From Desulfovibrio litoralis DSM 11393 (lineage in GTDB: Bacteria; Desulfobacterota; Desulfovibrionia; Desulfovibrionales; Desulfovibrionaceae): DNA of 36,788 nt. The translations under genes and the position numbers were made by a program. The notes beneath the pieces were generated by a model, which saw only the letters and a list, made by a program, of their open reading frames with translations, searched no databases and was not told the DNA's origin. Below, in pieces: positions 1 through 10,466 of the stretch (position 1 is the first letter of the stretch; each line of letters starts with the position of its first letter). The stretch lies in assembly GCF_900143255.1 (NCBI RefSeq), contig NZ_FRDI01000013.1:37163-73950 (forward strand). The letters are read 5' to 3'.

Positions 1-61
1 AAAAAATAATTCTATAAAAGATGCTTAAATATTAATACGTTGCTTTATAAAAAAATATTAT

Positions 62-2656
62 TTATTTATCTTTACCGCAACATTTTTTATATTTCTTACC
101 ACTTCCACAAGGACAATCATCATTGCGTCCAAGTTTTGGTTCGTTACGTTTTAAGGGCTTTTGATTGGCTTTATTTTTATGCGTGCTACTCATATCGTTT
201 TCTACCGTTTGCGGGCTTGAATAAGAGACGCTCTGGCTAGGTTCGCTATGTTTAAACAAGCTGTTATACAAAGACGGAGAGCTTTCTTGTTCCAAAACTT
301 CTTCTTTTTGTTGCTCTTGTTCTTCAAAACGAATACGCACACGAGTCAGCAATTTAATTACGTTTTCCCTAATACGTCCGATTAACGCTTGAAAGAGTTC
401 AAACCCTTCACGTTTATATTCTTGACGCGGATCTCTTTGTCCGTAGCCTCTAAGCCCGATACCGTCTCTTAGATGATCCATATTAAAGAGGTGTTCTTTC
501 CAACTGCGATCTAGTTCTTCTAAAATAAAATAGCGGACAACACTGTTGTAAGACTCTGCGGCATCTTTTTTAAGCTCTTCGAGTATCTCCGTAACGATTG
601 CCATAGCTTCATCTTTGGAAGGTAGTTCTTCTCTGTGCCAAACACGTTGAAAATTGATTGCTTCAGCCAAAGCCTGGCGACATCTTTCTTTTTCCTCAGG
701 GCTAGCCTTCTCCATATGAGTTGGAAAATCGGCATAAAGCAAACCTAAAGCATCATCGGCAAACTCATGCACCATTCCGTCAAGATCATCACCAACCATG
801 GTTTGACGACGTAAAGCATAGATAACTTCACGCTGTTGGTTCATAACCGTATCATAGTCTAAAAGAGATTTACGAATTTCAAAGTTATGAGCCTCGACTC
901 GTTTTTGAGCGTTTTCGATTGCTCTTGAGATAAGCCTATGTTCAATAGATTCTCCATCTTTTAAACCAAGACTTTCCATAATGCCCATAATTCGCTCTGA
1001 ACCAAAAATACGCATTAAATCATCTTCGAGAGAGAGAAAAAAGCGAGATTCTCCGGGGTCGCCCTGACGTCCGGAACGCCCACGCAACTGGTTATCAATA
1101 CGGCGGCTTTCGTGTCTTTCAGTACCTAAAATAAATAATCCGCCAAGTTCCAAAACGCCTTCGCCCAAGCGAATATCCGTTCCCCGTCCCGCCATGTTCG
1201 TTGCAATGGTTACCTTTCCTTTTTGACCGGCTTCAGCAACGATTTCCGCTTCTTGTGCGTGATGTTTTGCGTTTAAGATATTGTGGGGAATATTTTTTTT
1301 CTTTAATAAATCAGAGAGTTTTTCAGAGTTTTCAATAGAAATAGTTCCGACTAAAACCGGCTGTCCTTTTTCATGTAAAATCTGAATTTGTTTAACAATT
1401 GCGTCAAACTTTTCCGATTTGGAACGGTAAATCACATCAGGCATATCTTTACGGGTCATAGGACGGTGAGTTGGAATACTTACGACTTCAAGTCCGTAAA
1501 TTTGTTGAAACTCAACGGCTTCGGTGTCGGCGGTTCCTGTCATACCCGAAAGTTTTTTATACATGCGGAAGTAATTTTGGAAGGTAATAGAAGCAAGGGT
1601 TTGGTTTTCTGCCTCAACTTTAACGTGTTCTTTGGCTTCGAGTGCTTGGTGTAGTCCGTCTGAAAAACGGCGACCTTCCATAGCCCTTCCTCTAAACTCG
1701 TCAATAATTACAACTTCGCCGTTTTGTACTATATAATCCACATCTCGTTTAAAGACCTTATGGGCTTTTAACGCCTGTAAAACGTGGTGTTGCAAAGTAA
1801 TATTTTGAGCGTCAAATAAGTTTTCAACATTAAGCAATTCTTCGACAAAAGCCACACCCTCATCAGTTAAAGCGGCTGATTTAGCTTTTTCGTCAATAGT
1901 ATAGTGTTCTTTGTCTTTTAGGCGTGGAATAATTGTATCGATTTGGTTATATTTTTCGGTTGATTGGTCGGCCGCTCCTGAAATAATAAGCGGAGTTCTG
2001 GCTTCATCTATTAAAATAGAGTCAACTTCGTCAACAATCGCAAAATTAAGTTCGCGTTGAACTAATTGTTCCGGATAAAACTTCATATTATCACGTAGAT
2101 AATCAAAGCCAAATTCATTGTTGGTTCCATAAGTAATATCAGAACCATAGGCTTGTTGACGCTCAGCATCAGTCAAACCGTGAACAACAACACCAACACT
2201 TAAACCAAGGAAGTTATAAAGTTTGCCCATCCACTCAGCATCACGTTTCGCCAAATAGTCGTTAACTGTAATAACATGCACACCTTTACCCGATAATGCA
2301 TTTAAAACAACAGGCAAGGTAGCAACAAGGGTTTTACCTTCACCGGTTCGCATTTCGGCGATACGCCCCGAGTTTAAAACAATACCACCGATTAACTGCA
2401 CGTCAAAATGACGCATGTTTAACGCTCTTACGCTCGCCTCACGGGTTAAAGCAAAAACTTCGGGCAATAGTTTTTCTAAACTTTCACCTTTGGCAATGCG
2501 TTCTTTATATTCCATAATGCGTTTTGGAAAATCAGCATCAGCCAACGCCTGCATTTCAGGTTCAAGTTTGTTGATAGCAGTTACCAAGGGCAATTTACCT
2601 TTAAGATAACGTTCGTTGCGTGTTCCAAAAACCTTACGAATAATATAACCAAACAT
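62..2656 (-). CDS. secA: Preprotein translocase ATPase SecA
   Basis: SecA is the peripheral membrane ATPase that drives unfolded preproteins through the SecYEG channel. The 864-residue length is normal for the family. The Walker A stretch MRTGEGKT lies at about residues 102-109 and the DEAD-like motif [14 protein letters not shown] at about 208-221. The helicase-like region with GRGTD and [13 protein letters not shown] follows. The C-terminus ends in the SEC-C zinc motif [13 protein letters not shown] (about 847-859), which binds SecB and phospholipid in the known family. The ATG start is supported by a GAGGA Shine-Dalgarno sequence 7 bases upstream. It lies downstream of ychF on the same strand with an 88-bp gap, so the two could be cotranscribed. 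Nothing appears damaged. Confidence 0.98.
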   Translation of the reverse strand: MFGYIIRKVFGTRNERYLKGKLPLVTAINKLEPEMQALADADFPKRIMEYKERIAKGESLEKLLPEVFALTREASVRALNMRHFDVQLIGGIVLNSGRIAEMRTGEGKTLVATLPVVLNALSGKGVHVITVNDYLAKRDAEWMGKLYNFLGLSVGVVVHGLTDAERQQAYGSDITYGTNNEFGFDYLRDNMKFYPEQLVQRELNFAIVDEVDSILIDEARTPLIISGAADQSTEKYNQIDTIIPRLKDKEHYTIDEKAKSAALTDEGVAFVEELLNVENLFDAQNITLQHHVLQALKAHKVFKRDVDYIVQNGEVVIIDEFRGRAMEGRRFSDGLHQALEAKEHVKVEAENQTLASITFQNYFRMYKKLSGMTGTADTEAVEFQQIYGLEVVSIPTHRPMTRKDMPDVIYRSKSEKFDAIVKQIQILHEKGQPVLVGTISIENSEKLSDLLKKKNIPHNILNAKHHAQEAEIVAEAGQKGKVTIATNMAGRGTDIRLGEGVLELGGLFILGTERHESRRIDNQLRGRSGRQGDPGESRFFLSLEDDLMRIFGSERIMGIMESLGLKDGESIEHRLISRAIENAQKRVEAHNFEIRKSLLDYDTVMNQQREVIYALRRQTMVGDDLDGMVHEFADDALGLLYADFPTHMEKASPEEKERCRQALAEAINFQRVWHREELPSKDEAMAIVTEILEELKKDAAESYNSVVRYFILEELDRSWKEHLFNMDHLRDGIGLRGYGQRDPRQEYKREGFELFQALIGRIRENVIKLLTRVRIRFEEQEQQKEEVLEQESSPSLYNSLFKHSEPSQSVSYSSPQTVENDMSSTHKNKANQKPLKRNEPKLGRNDDCPCGSGKKYKKCCGKDK

Positions 2657-2744
2657 GAGTATCCTCGAGGGTATTTTAAATTATAGAGATAAATAAGCTG
2701 AAATGAAGACGAAAAAGTTTAATTAAACAATAAAAATATGTTTA

Positions 2745-3860
2745 TTAAACATTAAACAGAAAGTGTACAACGTCTCCGTCTTGCACTATATATTCTTTTC
2801 CTTCAGTACGCAACAAGCCAACAGATCGACAAGCCGCTTCCGAACCTTGGGTAATAAAATCATTATACCCGATAACTTCCGCCCTGATAAAACCACGTTC
2901 AAAGTCAGTATGAATCACCCCGGCTGCTTGTGGAGCTTTATCGCCTTTATTAATTGTCCAAGCTCTTACTTCTTTTGGACCAACAGTAAAATAGCTAATC
3001 AACCCCAACGTATTGTAACCTTTGTGAATAACTAAGTCCAAACCGCTTTCGTTAATGCCATATGAACTTAAAAGTTCTAATTGTTCAGATTCGGGCAAAC
3101 CTTGTAGCTCTTCTTCTATTTTGGCACAAATTATCAACGATTCGGCATTACGTTCGGAAGCGAGTTTTTTTAACGCCTTAACGTGGTCGTTTTCTTTGTT
3201 GTCAGCGAGAGCCATTAACGTTTCTTCGTCTACATTGGCACAAAAAATTACAGGCTTGGCAGAAATTAAACCTAGTTCGTTAACGGCTTGAGTCATTGCG
3301 TCTGAAAAGGGTTTATCAAAACTCGAAGCAGGTTTGCCACTGTTTAAGTGTGCCAATAAGGTATCCATTTCGTTTGCCAAAGCGGACATTGCTTTATCGG
3401 CTTTAGCTTGTTTTCTGGTGCGTTCGGCTTTTTTTTCCAAACTTTGAATATCGGCTAAAATAAGTTCGGTCTCAATGGTTTCAACGTCTCTAACCGGGTT
3501 AACGCTTCCGTCAACGTGGGTTACGTTTTCATCGTCAAAACAACGCACAACATGGACAATAGCCGCACATTCACGAATATTTGCCAAAAACTGGTTGCCT
3601 AAACCTTCGCCCTTACTCGCCCCTCTTACCAAACCGGCAATATCCACAAAGTCAACGGTTGCCGCCAAAGTTTTTTGGGGTTGAGCGATTGAAACCAAAG
3701 CGGATAAACGCTTATCAGGTACCGGCACGGTCGCTTTATTGGGTTCGATCGTACAAAAGGGGTAGTTTGCCGCTTGAGCGTTTTGAGCCCTTGTTAAAGC
3801 GTTAAACAGCGTTGATTTTCCTACGTTTGGTAAGCCGACTATACCTATACTTAAAGCCAT
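2745..3860 (-). CDS. ychF: Redox-regulated ATPase YchF (Obg-like GTPase family)
   Basis: YchF is a ribosome-associated P-loop NTPase of the Obg family that prefers ATP over GTP. The G1 motif GLPNVGKST is at residues 9-17 and a DxxG-type switch region, [17 protein letters not shown], lies near 73-89. NVDE replaces the classical NKxD specificity motif, as is known for YchF. The C-terminal TGS domain ends in the typical [13 protein letters not shown]. The 371-residue length is close to that of other YchF proteins. The ATG start follows a TTGAGG Shine-Dalgarno-like sequence. It is the first gene of a likely ychF-secA pair on the minus strand. Confidence 0.97.
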   Translation of the reverse strand: MALSIGIVGLPNVGKSTLFNALTRAQNAQAANYPFCTIEPNKATVPVPDKRLSALVSIAQPQKTLAATVDFVDIAGLVRGASKGEGLGNQFLANIRECAAIVHVVRCFDDENVTHVDGSVNPVRDVETIETELILADIQSLEKKAERTRKQAKADKAMSALANEMDTLLAHLNSGKPASSFDKPFSDAMTQAVNELGLISAKPVIFCANVDEETLMALADNKENDHVKALKKLASERNAESLIICAKIEEELQGLPESEQLELLSSYGINESGLDLVIHKGYNTLGLISYFTVGPKEVRAWTINKGDKAPQAAGVIHTDFERGFIRAEVIGYNDFITQGSEAACRSVGLLRTEGKEYIVQDGDVVHFLFNV

Positions 3861-4079
3861 GATAACCTCAAAAGATAAAAGATGATTGTTTTATTTAAAA
3901 TTATATAAGTTTGAATAAGAAATAAACAAGCTTTATTATCTGATTTTTTGGTTATCGTCTAGTCTTGGTTTAGAGCTTAGGCGATTATGTTATGAAAACA
4001 CTATCTAATAGTCGGACAAACAGGATTATTAAAATGGAATATACTTTCAGATCAAGTCTGAACTAGTACACCTAAATTG

Positions 4080-5891
4080 CTAACGATTATCTGAAGACCC
4101 CGGCACTAAGACAAGTAGCTCAAGCTTTTCTGCTTGATGATTTAAGTTGCGTAGTGTTTCATCGCTACTTAACATTGCTTTTTTGGTTTGACCGGCAATA
4201 GTAGAAACTTCTTTTATTGACTCAACTGTCGCTTCATTGCTTCTTAAATTATCCGAAATGGCTTTAGCAATAACGCTCACTTGTTCTGCTGATTGTTCTA
4301 CTAGCGAGACTATCTGATCTAGTGAATTTTTTGAATTCGTTACATTTTGAGATACGGATAAAACATCGCTTACTGCAAGATTTACGCTTTCTTTGTTGTC
4401 TTGAGCACTTTTTTGCATACTTACGATAGCATTTTCAACTTCTTTTGTTGAACTCATGGTTTTTTCTGCCAGCTTTCTAACTTCATCAGCAACAACAGCA
4501 AAACCCCTGCCCGCTTCTCCCGCTCTTGCCGCTTCAATTGCGGCATTAAGTGCTAAAAGGTTGGTTTGGTCCGCAATATCGTTAATAACGTTAATAACGG
4601 CTCCGATACCTGTGGCTTTATTTTCTAGCTCTTCCATTGATATTAATAACTTACTGACTCTTTCATTTACCTTTTTAACACCATCGGACATTTGTTCCAC
4701 AACTTCAGAACTTTGAGCCGCCGTTACTTTTGCATGATCGCAAATTTGCGATGCTTCGTCTGCTGATTTTGAAGTCTCCAAAAGAGTAGATAATGAATGA
4801 TCCATATTGTTTAGAGAATGTTCTAAGTGATCAGATTGCATCGAAGCTCCGGACGCAGCTTGTTCTATTTGTGTTGATAAAGACAAACCAATATCTCTAA
4901 GTATGGAAATTACGCTCTTGAGATTTTCTGAGGTTTTTAATAAGGCTTCGTTTTTATGTAGGGCTTCTTCTCTAGCCTGTTCAGATTTTTTTACTATTTC
5001 TTGAATTTCCTCTGTCTTTTTTTCCGCTTCAATATTTTTTAATTGTAAGTCTTGATTGTTTTTTGTGAGGCGTTCAAACATTAAAGCCAAGGCTTTTTGC
5101 ATTTCTCCAAGCTCATCATTTTTATCTGTTTCAAAGCTGATATTGTCGTTTCCGTTGGCGATTTTTTTTGCAATAAGCACAGTGTTTTGTAGCGGAACAT
5201 TAATACTATTTGTTATTCCCCAACCCAAACCAAGGATTATAATAACAGATAAGGAACCGACAAGAAGAGATGAATATACCACTATTTCTTTAAATTTATT
5301 AAATTTCTCTTGTAATTTAGCTTTTTCTTGTTCTACGTTATCTATATAAATGCCTGTTCCGATCCAAAAATTAGTGCCTTGTATTTTTTTTGCATACCCA
5401 AGTTTAGGATAAGCTTTAGGGTCATTTGCATTTTTGGGGAAATACCAGGTTACAAATCCGCCATTTTCTGAAACATTATTAAGCTCACGCACAAAATAAA
5501 GACCTTTTTCATCTTGTACATTTCCTAAGTCTTTGTTTTCGTTGCTTGTTTTCACAGGAACAGATAATGCAGTCGTATTTTCATAGGCAAAGAAATAACC
5601 TGATTTATCATTTTCAAATCTAATATCTCTGGTTTGTTCTTTGATTTTTGCGATAGCTTCTTCGCGTGGTAAATTTTTTACACTACTACTTAAACTAGTA
5701 GCAAGGTTGTCGGTCGTTGTTTTAATTTTTTCTTTTTGTCCTGCTATATAAACGTCTTCGACATGGCTAATGGAATCTTCCAACATATTATTTAAAAAGA
5801 ATAATATTGAACTCGCAATCAGCACACTTGTAATTACAGATAAGGCTACAAGTATCATAATCCTTGTTTTAATAGATATTTTTCTTAACAC
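4080..5891 (-). CDS. Methyl-accepting chemotaxis protein with single Cache sensor domain
   Basis: This is an inner-membrane chemoreceptor that signals through CheA/CheW to the flagellar motor. An N-terminal membrane helix (about 10-30) leads to a periplasmic sCache_2-like domain of about 160 residues, recognised by the FFAYENT...GFVTWYFPK...[21 protein letters not shown] pattern. A second membrane helix (about 205-227), a HAMP segment and a coiled coil follow. The signalling hairpin carries the highly conserved tip [20 protein letters not shown]. There is no C-terminal CheR-docking pentapeptide. The start is GTG with GGAG upstream. The ligand cannot be told from sequence; sCache_2 receptors often bind small organic acids. 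It is a single gene, divergent from the molybdenum hydroxylase cluster. Confidence 0.93.
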   Translation of the reverse strand: MLRKISIKTRIMILVALSVITSVLIASSILFFLNNMLEDSISHVEDVYIAGQKEKIKTTTDNLATSLSSSVKNLPREEAIAKIKEQTRDIRFENDKSGYFFAYENTTALSVPVKTSNENKDLGNVQDEKGLYFVRELNNVSENGGFVTWYFPKNANDPKAYPKLGYAKKIQGTNFWIGTGIYIDNVEQEKAKLQEKFNKFKEIVVYSSLLVGSLSVIIILGLGWGITNSINVPLQNTVLIAKKIANGNDNISFETDKNDELGEMQKALALMFERLTKNNQDLQLKNIEAEKKTEEIQEIVKKSEQAREEALHKNEALLKTSENLKSVISILRDIGLSLSTQIEQAASGASMQSDHLEHSLNNMDHSLSTLLETSKSADEASQICDHAKVTAAQSSEVVEQMSDGVKKVNERVSKLLISMEELENKATGIGAVINVINDIADQTNLLALNAAIEAARAGEAGRGFAVVADEVRKLAEKTMSSTKEVENAIVSMQKSAQDNKESVNLAVSDVLSVSQNVTNSKNSLDQIVSLVEQSAEQVSVIAKAISDNLRSNEATVESIKEVSTIAGQTKKAMLSSDETLRNLNHQAEKLELLVLVPGSSDNR

Positions 5892-6172
5892 TTTATTACT
5901 CCGCTTATTGTTTAATTAACATAATTATACAAGGTTTTTTATTCATTTAATACTAACATTTTAAAAACATTCTTACGATTATTATATCTAAATTTATATT
6001 CTTTCAAGCATAAAATAAATTTTCAATTATAATTAATCTATCTTAAGCCTTTCAACTCTCTGCAAGATGATGGCATTCTAATAGTTATCATTCTATTATC
6101 GGCATAAATTTTTATTTAGAGTAGCCTAATTAGCAAAAAATATTTATCATAGCTTTTTCTCTGTTGTTTTAT

Positions 6173-6247
6173 AACGCCAAAAGGCTATTAAAAACTTAAA
6201 AGAAACAGCCACGACAAAAGTTCAACTAAAAAATTCCTCTTGGCGTT
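6173..6247. repeat. 12-bp inverted repeat, long loop, in xdh leader
   Basis: AACGCCAAAAGG at 6173-6184 is matched by its inverse, CCTCTTGGCGTT, at 6236-6247 with one mismatch. About 51 bases lie between the arms. It could form a long hairpin in the leader RNA, mark the ends of a small decayed element, or be a chance match. Confidence 0.45.
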
Positions 6248-6308
6248 GCAAGAAACTCAGGATAAATTTAAACCAGAAGAAGGAATCTTTTATAAATCAC
6301 AATTTCAA

Positions 6309-6356
6309 TTTTAAGGTGCATTTCGCTTTACTCTTAATCAACGTAACACCTTAAAA
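6309..6356 (+). repeat. Perfect 10-bp inverted repeat in xdh leader
   Basis: TTTTAAGGTG at 6309-6318 pairs perfectly with CACCTTAAAA at 6347-6356 across a 28-base loop. It lies 138 bases upstream of the FAD-subunit start. There is no strong T-tract after it, so it is not a textbook terminator. A regulatory hairpin or operator is possible. Confidence 0.45.
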
Positions 6357-6493
6357 ATATATTCCTTTAATTCTACTTGACCTTTTGTCTATAAGTTCTG
6401 TGTGCTCATTAATATTGATTATTTATTTATTCTTCTGTTTAAATGCTTATCATAATTATCTTATACACAACCTTTAACTAAGTGGAGAGTAAT

Positions 6494-7271
6494 ATGTTGC
6501 AAGAGTATCTTTTGCCTACAACAGTTGACTCGGCTTTGATTATGCTTAAAGATCATGGTGGGCGAGCAAGGCTGATTGCTGGCGGAACAGACTTGATTCT
6601 GCAAGAAGAAAAGGCAGAGAAAAAAGCACAAATCTTAGTGGATATTTCACGGATACAAGACTTACAAAAAATTGAAAAAAAGGGTGATGCTCTTTTTATT
6701 GGTGCTTGCGTAACTCATACAGAAATAGCCACCTCACCTTTAGTGAAAAAACACGCTCCGGCATTAGCTTTTTCCTGTAGCTGTGTTGGCGGAAAACAAA
6801 TTCGCAACATTGCAACATCAAGAAAAAGCTCTGACTCAATTATATGCGGGTGTTGCTAAGTCTACCGTTGACTCAAGTTCTCAAATCCTCACTCATATAA
6901 AAATTCCGCTTAGTAAAAAATCAGAAGGTTCAAACTATCAACGCATGGAACAACGTAAAGCCTTAGCTTTACCTATGCTTTCAGTTGTTGCAAAAGTTGT
7001 GATTGACAATAATCTTATCACAGAGGCTTCCATTGTTTACGGCCCTGTCTCTCCCGGTCCTAAACATGCGGAAGAAGCGGAAAAGTTTTTATGTGGTAAA
7101 AAAGCAGAAGACAAAAACTTTTTGGAAGCAGGCAAAATAGCGAGCCAACATGCTACTTTTCGCTCTAGCCCAGTAAGAGGTAGCCAAGAGTTTCGCTCTC
7201 AGGTCTTCCCCGTTTGTATCACTCGTGCCTTGCGTGAAGCAAGTAAGATTGCCACCGGCAAAAAAGCGTAA
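6494..7271 (+). pseudogene. Molybdenum hydroxylase FAD-binding subunit, disrupted by deletion and frameshift
   Basis: This would be the flavin subunit that passes electrons from the 2Fe-2S subunit to an acceptor. Two fragments are visible. The first (6494-6859) starts MLQEYLLPTTVDSA and contains the FAD-loop motif LIAGGTDLIL, up to CVGGKQIRNIAT. The second continues in the +1 frame from about 6822 with EKALTQLYAGVAKSTVDSS and a CO_dh_flav_C-like C-terminus to the TAA at 7271. The first frame runs into a stop about 13 residues after the junction. In intact family members the IRN.AT segment is followed by a conserved TVGGN-type flavin motif and about 35-45 residues before the LY.GVGK region; these are absent. 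The lesion is therefore a deletion whose length is not a multiple of three, not a simple indel. The ATG start has GGAG upstream. A sequencing or assembly error is less likely given the missing block, but not excluded. Confidence 0.8.
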
Positions 7272-7286
7272 GGAGAATAATACGTT

Positions 7287-7805
7287 ATGAATACTAAAGC
7301 AATATCATTTACATTAAATGGTGAAAGCGTAACGGTGCAAGAAAATCCTGGGGCACGCTTAGTTGATGTATTGAGAGAAACTTTACATCTAACAGGTACA
7401 AAAATTGGCTGTAAAGAAGGCGATTGCGGTGCTTGTTCCATTTTACTTGATGGAAAATCCGTAAACTCTTGTATTATTCCCGTAGGAAAAGTAGAAGGTT
7501 CGAATATCGTAACTATTGAAGGTCTTGTTCATAAAGGCGATTTACACCCTTTACAACAAGCTTTTATTGACCACGGAGCCATTCAATGTGGTATGTGTAC
7601 CCCCGGTATGATTATCTCAGCTAAATCCTTGCTTGATAAAAACCCTAATCCTACAAAAAATGAAATCAGAGAAGGTCTTTCGGGCAATATCTGTCGTTGT
7701 ACAGGTTATGTAAAAATAGAAACCGCCGTCGAAAAAGCCGCTTTACAAATGAAAAAAACAGCTAGCGAAAATGAAGCTTCTAAAAACAAGGGGGGACTGA
7801 AATGA
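7287..7805 (+). CDS. Molybdenum hydroxylase 2Fe-2S subunit (xanthine dehydrogenase-like)
   Basis: This is the small electron-transfer subunit of a xanthine dehydrogenase/aldehyde oxidase-type enzyme. The 172-residue protein carries both expected clusters. The plant-ferredoxin-type site uses Cys42, Cys47, Cys50 and Cys62 in GCKEGDCGACSILLDG...NSC. The second site uses Cys101, Cys104, Cys136 and Cys138 in CGMCTPGM and CRCTGY. Its stop overlaps the start of the Mo-subunit gene in an ATGA arrangement, so translation is probably coupled. It follows the broken FAD-subunit gene by 15 bp. The gene itself is intact. Confidence 0.95.
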   Translation: MNTKAISFTLNGESVTVQENPGARLVDVLRETLHLTGTKIGCKEGDCGACSILLDGKSVNSCIIPVGKVEGSNIVTIEGLVHKGDLHPLQQAFIDHGAIQCGMCTPGMIISAKSLLDKNPNPTKNEIREGLSGNICRCTGYVKIETAVEKAALQMKKTASENEASKNKGGLK

Positions 7806-10153
7806 AAAAGCAACAATACTCTCAAATAGGTAAAAGTGTCCCTCGGCGTGACGGTGTTGATAAGGTAACAGGACGCGGACTTTTTACCTCTGATATTTAC
7901 CTTCCGGGTATGCTTTTTACTAAAATATTACGCAGTCCTCATGCTCATGCACGTATCGTGAGTATTGATACCACAGAAGCCTTGGCTATGCCCGGCGTTA
8001 GGGCAATCGCTACGCATGAAAATACTTCTAAAATCTTATATAACTCTTCTGCCGCTATGTTTACTTCTGTTCCGGGAATGGAAAGAATTCTCGATCAGCG
8101 TATTTTTGACCCTATTGTTCGCTATGTGGGTGATGAAGTTGCCGCAGTCGCAGCCGATACACCAGAACAAGCAGAGGCAGCAATGCAACTTATAAAGGTA
8201 GAGTATGAAATTCTTCCTCATGTACTTGATCCTTTTGAAGCATTAAAGAAAACCGCTCCTGAAATGCACCCGGGTAAATACGCTACTCCCGAAAAATATA
8301 ATGTGCCGGGTGAAATTACTCGCATGTATTGGGGTGTAACTCCGGGGAATGATGAAGCACAAAAAGAAATAGATGCGGCTCTTGCCAAGTGTGATATTGT
8401 ACTCGAAGACACTTTTACTGTGCCTATTGTTAAACAAGTACAACTTGAAACCATGTGTGCTGTTGCTAAAATAGAAGGCGATGGCGGTGTTACTGTTTGG
8501 AGTACGACTCAAACCCCACACCCAACAAGATTTATTTTAGCACATATTTTTGACTTGCCTGCCAGTAAAATGCGAGTCCTTGCCCCACCTCACTTAGGTG
8601 GCGGTTTTGGCGTGCGTATCGGGCTTTCTGCTAAGGCTGAACCTATTGCTGTTGCCCTTGCCCAGCTTTCCGGTCGTCCCGTGCGTGTAGAATTTACTCG
8701 TGAAGAAGATTTTACCGCCACTGATACCAGACATGGCGGAACTGTTTCCGTACGCCTTGGGGCAATGAAAGACGGTACTTTTAAGGCTCTTGATCTAAAT
8801 ATTTTACTCGCCACAGGAGCATATTGCACCTTTGGAGTGGAGCTTCCTGCCGTAGCCGGAGCAATGGCTTTAGCGATATATGATATGCCATACAAACGCT
8901 ATATAGGTCATTCTGCCTATACCAACCAAACTACTGCCGGTGCTATGCGTGGTTTTGGAAACCCTCAAAGTAATTTTGCACTAGAACAAATGGTTGATCG
9001 CATGGCGGCAAAGCTCAAGATGGATCCTCTTGTTTTACGCAAAAAGAATATTATGAAAGCCGACGCACCTTGGTTTTTACCTTATCCTTGTTCATCTTCC
9101 GAATTGGAGGCCTGTATTGATAAGGGTGCAAAAAGTATCGGTTGGGACAAGAGAAATACTTTTGACAATTCAGGCACAATTAAACGTGGTATCGGCATGG
9201 CAGTAGGAACACACGTTTCTAATGCCTGGCCCTTCTGTGTAGACTTTGATAATGCTTATTTGACCGTACAGGTTGATGGCAGTCTGCATCTTGCCGCTGG
9301 TGTTCCGGATATGGGAACAGGCACAAGCACGAGTCTTCCACAAGTTGCGGCAGAAGCCTTTGGGGCTGATGTAAACGATATTTATTTCTCTTACGGAGAT
9401 ACCGCAACTACGCCATTTACCATCGGTAGCCACGCCAGCCGTGCTCTTTATGCTATGGGAACAGCGGTAAAACAAGCGGCTGAAGATGCCAGAAATCAAA
9501 TTATTGAATATACGGCAGCTTTGTTGAATAAAAAGCCAAAAGCCTTAAATATTGTAAATAAAGCGATTGAGATTGATGGTCAAAAAACGCCTGTAAGCAC
9601 TGATGATGCCGTTAAAGGTAAAGCTGGTGCAATACCCTTGGCAGACTTATGTTACTACGCACATATACGCAATAAACAGTTTATTGGTTTAGGTCGTATT
9701 GTTCCGCCTAACTCTCCGCCTTGGCACGCTTGTTTTGTTGATTTAAGCGTTGATACAGAAACAGGTATGGTAACTATCAATAAAATTGCGGCTTCTCATG
9801 ATGTAGGTTTTGCGATTAACCCTATGATTGTTGAAGGACAAATAGAGGGTGGCGTAGTCCAAGGTATTGGTTATGCCTTAACAGAAGAAATTACCTATAA
9901 TGCCTCAGGTAGGCAGAATCATAGAAATATGCATAGTTACATGGTTCCGACTATTAATGATATTCCGCCTATTGACAGTATTATTGTTACTTCAAAAGAC
10001 CCACAAGGTCCTTACGGTGCAAAAGGTGCCGGAGAATGTAGTTTAGTGTGCCCTGCTTCTGCTATTGCCAATGCTGTTACAAACGCTATTGGTAAGCAAA
10101 TGCCCGCACTGCCTATGACTCCTGAGCGTATCCTAAAGGCATTGCGTAATTAG
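7802..10153 (+). CDS. Molybdenum hydroxylase large Mo-binding subunit, probably of the selenium-dependent type
   Basis: This is the catalytic subunit that binds the molybdopterin cofactor and hydroxylates a heteroaromatic or purine-like substrate. The 783-residue protein has the usual Ald_Xan_dh_C N-terminal domain followed by the Mo-binding domain. Visible motifs are QTPHPTRF near 238-245, GGGFGVR near 265-271, GAMRGFGNPQ near 380-389, and GAKGAGE at 739-745. In that last motif Glu745 sits where the catalytic base is expected. The ATG overlaps the previous gene's stop and follows a strong AAGGGGGG Shine-Dalgarno sequence. Neighbouring yqeB, yqeC, mocA and xdhC homologues suggest the selenium-dependent molybdenum hydroxylase group. 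The substrate (xanthine, another purine, nicotinate) cannot be assigned. Loss of the FAD subunit raises the question of how electrons leave the enzyme. Confidence 0.92.
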   Translation: MKKQQYSQIGKSVPRRDGVDKVTGRGLFTSDIYLPGMLFTKILRSPHAHARIVSIDTTEALAMPGVRAIATHENTSKILYNSSAAMFTSVPGMERILDQRIFDPIVRYVGDEVAAVAADTPEQAEAAMQLIKVEYEILPHVLDPFEALKKTAPEMHPGKYATPEKYNVPGEITRMYWGVTPGNDEAQKEIDAALAKCDIVLEDTFTVPIVKQVQLETMCAVAKIEGDGGVTVWSTTQTPHPTRFILAHIFDLPASKMRVLAPPHLGGGFGVRIGLSAKAEPIAVALAQLSGRPVRVEFTREEDFTATDTRHGGTVSVRLGAMKDGTFKALDLNILLATGAYCTFGVELPAVAGAMALAIYDMPYKRYIGHSAYTNQTTAGAMRGFGNPQSNFALEQMVDRMAAKLKMDPLVLRKKNIMKADAPWFLPYPCSSSELEACIDKGAKSIGWDKRNTFDNSGTIKRGIGMAVGTHVSNAWPFCVDFDNAYLTVQVDGSLHLAAGVPDMGTGTSTSLPQVAAEAFGADVNDIYFSYGDTATTPFTIGSHASRALYAMGTAVKQAAEDARNQIIEYTAALLNKKPKALNIVNKAIEIDGQKTPVSTDDAVKGKAGAIPLADLCYYAHIRNKQFIGLGRIVPPNSPPWHACFVDLSVDTETGMVTINKIAASHDVGFAINPMIVEGQIEGGVVQGIGYALTEEITYNASGRQNHRNMHSYMVPTINDIPPIDSIIVTSKDPQGPYGAKGAGECSLVCPASAIANAVTNAIGKQMPALPMTPERILKALRN

Positions 10154-10177
10154 TTTAAAATTAAGCTTGTTTAAATA

Positions 10178-10224
10178 AAAAATACTGTACTGTATTCAAT
10201 TTTGCAGTGCAGTATTTTTTTAAA
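10178..10224 (+). terminator. Rho-independent terminator after the hydroxylase operon
   Basis: AAATACTGTACTG (10180-10192) pairs with CAGTGCAGTATTT (10205-10217) with one G-U pair. A run of T follows. It lies 27 bp after the Mo-subunit stop and separates the structural genes from the yqeC-mocA unit. Confidence 0.85.
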
Positions 10225-10309
10225 TTTAAAATTGAGACTATTGTTTAATAGTTTAAAAGTATTTTCAGTTAGGACGACATTCTCAAAAATACAAATAATG
10301 CAGATTTAA

Positions 10310-10400
10310 TTTTCCTGTAAAATTAGTGTTTTTTGCGTCTTAAGACGTTTTGTGCTATCATAAAGCTATGAAAAAGAAGGCAAAACTGAGCGTTATAATG
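10310..10400 (+). repeat. Intergenic repeat, copy A
   Basis: About 90 bp similar along its length to the copies at 17787-17882 (opposite strand) and 19193-19295. Shared blocks are TTTTCC, TNNAAAAT, GTTTTTTG, the CTTAAGAC core, ATAAA, GATGA-like and GCAAAAC..GAG. Here the core is a 12-bp palindrome, CGTCTTAAGACG. This copy lacks a roughly 10-bp loop seen in the 19.2-kb copy. Its function is unknown. Confidence 0.65.
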
Positions 10401-10466
10401 CTATTAAATTATGCTATGTTTAAAAAGTAGAATTTGCCTGTTAAATTTACTTGTGGAATTTATGTG

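Larger units (their letters stand above)
5892..6493. other. 602-bp divergent intergenic region, xdh leader
   Basis: No coding sequence is apparent between the chemoreceptor (minus) and the molybdenum hydroxylase genes (plus). The region is very AT-rich and holds two long inverted repeats, listed separately, plus a diverged fragment resembling the intergenic repeat family at about 6042-6080. A clear ribosome-binding site, GGAG, sits 7 bases before the ATG at 6494. I could not identify a confident promoter. Confidence 0.6.
10154..10466. other. 313-bp intergenic region between the hydroxylase and yqeC
   Basis: No gene is visible. The region contains the terminator at 10178-10224 and a copy of the intergenic repeat at 10310-10400. 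The repeat ends in TATAAT at about 10394-10399, which could act as a -10 box for the yqeC transcript, although no convincing -35 box is present. Confidence 0.6.

Noticed and set aside
6461-6469. Perfect TTATACACA DnaA-box match upstream of the FAD subunit
   Set aside because: A single site far from dnaA. About one such match is expected by chance in a window of this size, so I do not call it functional.
6493-6859. Simple one-base frameshift in the FAD subunit
   Set aside because: Joining the two frames directly still leaves out the conserved flavin motif block, so a deletion explains the sequence better than a one-base error.
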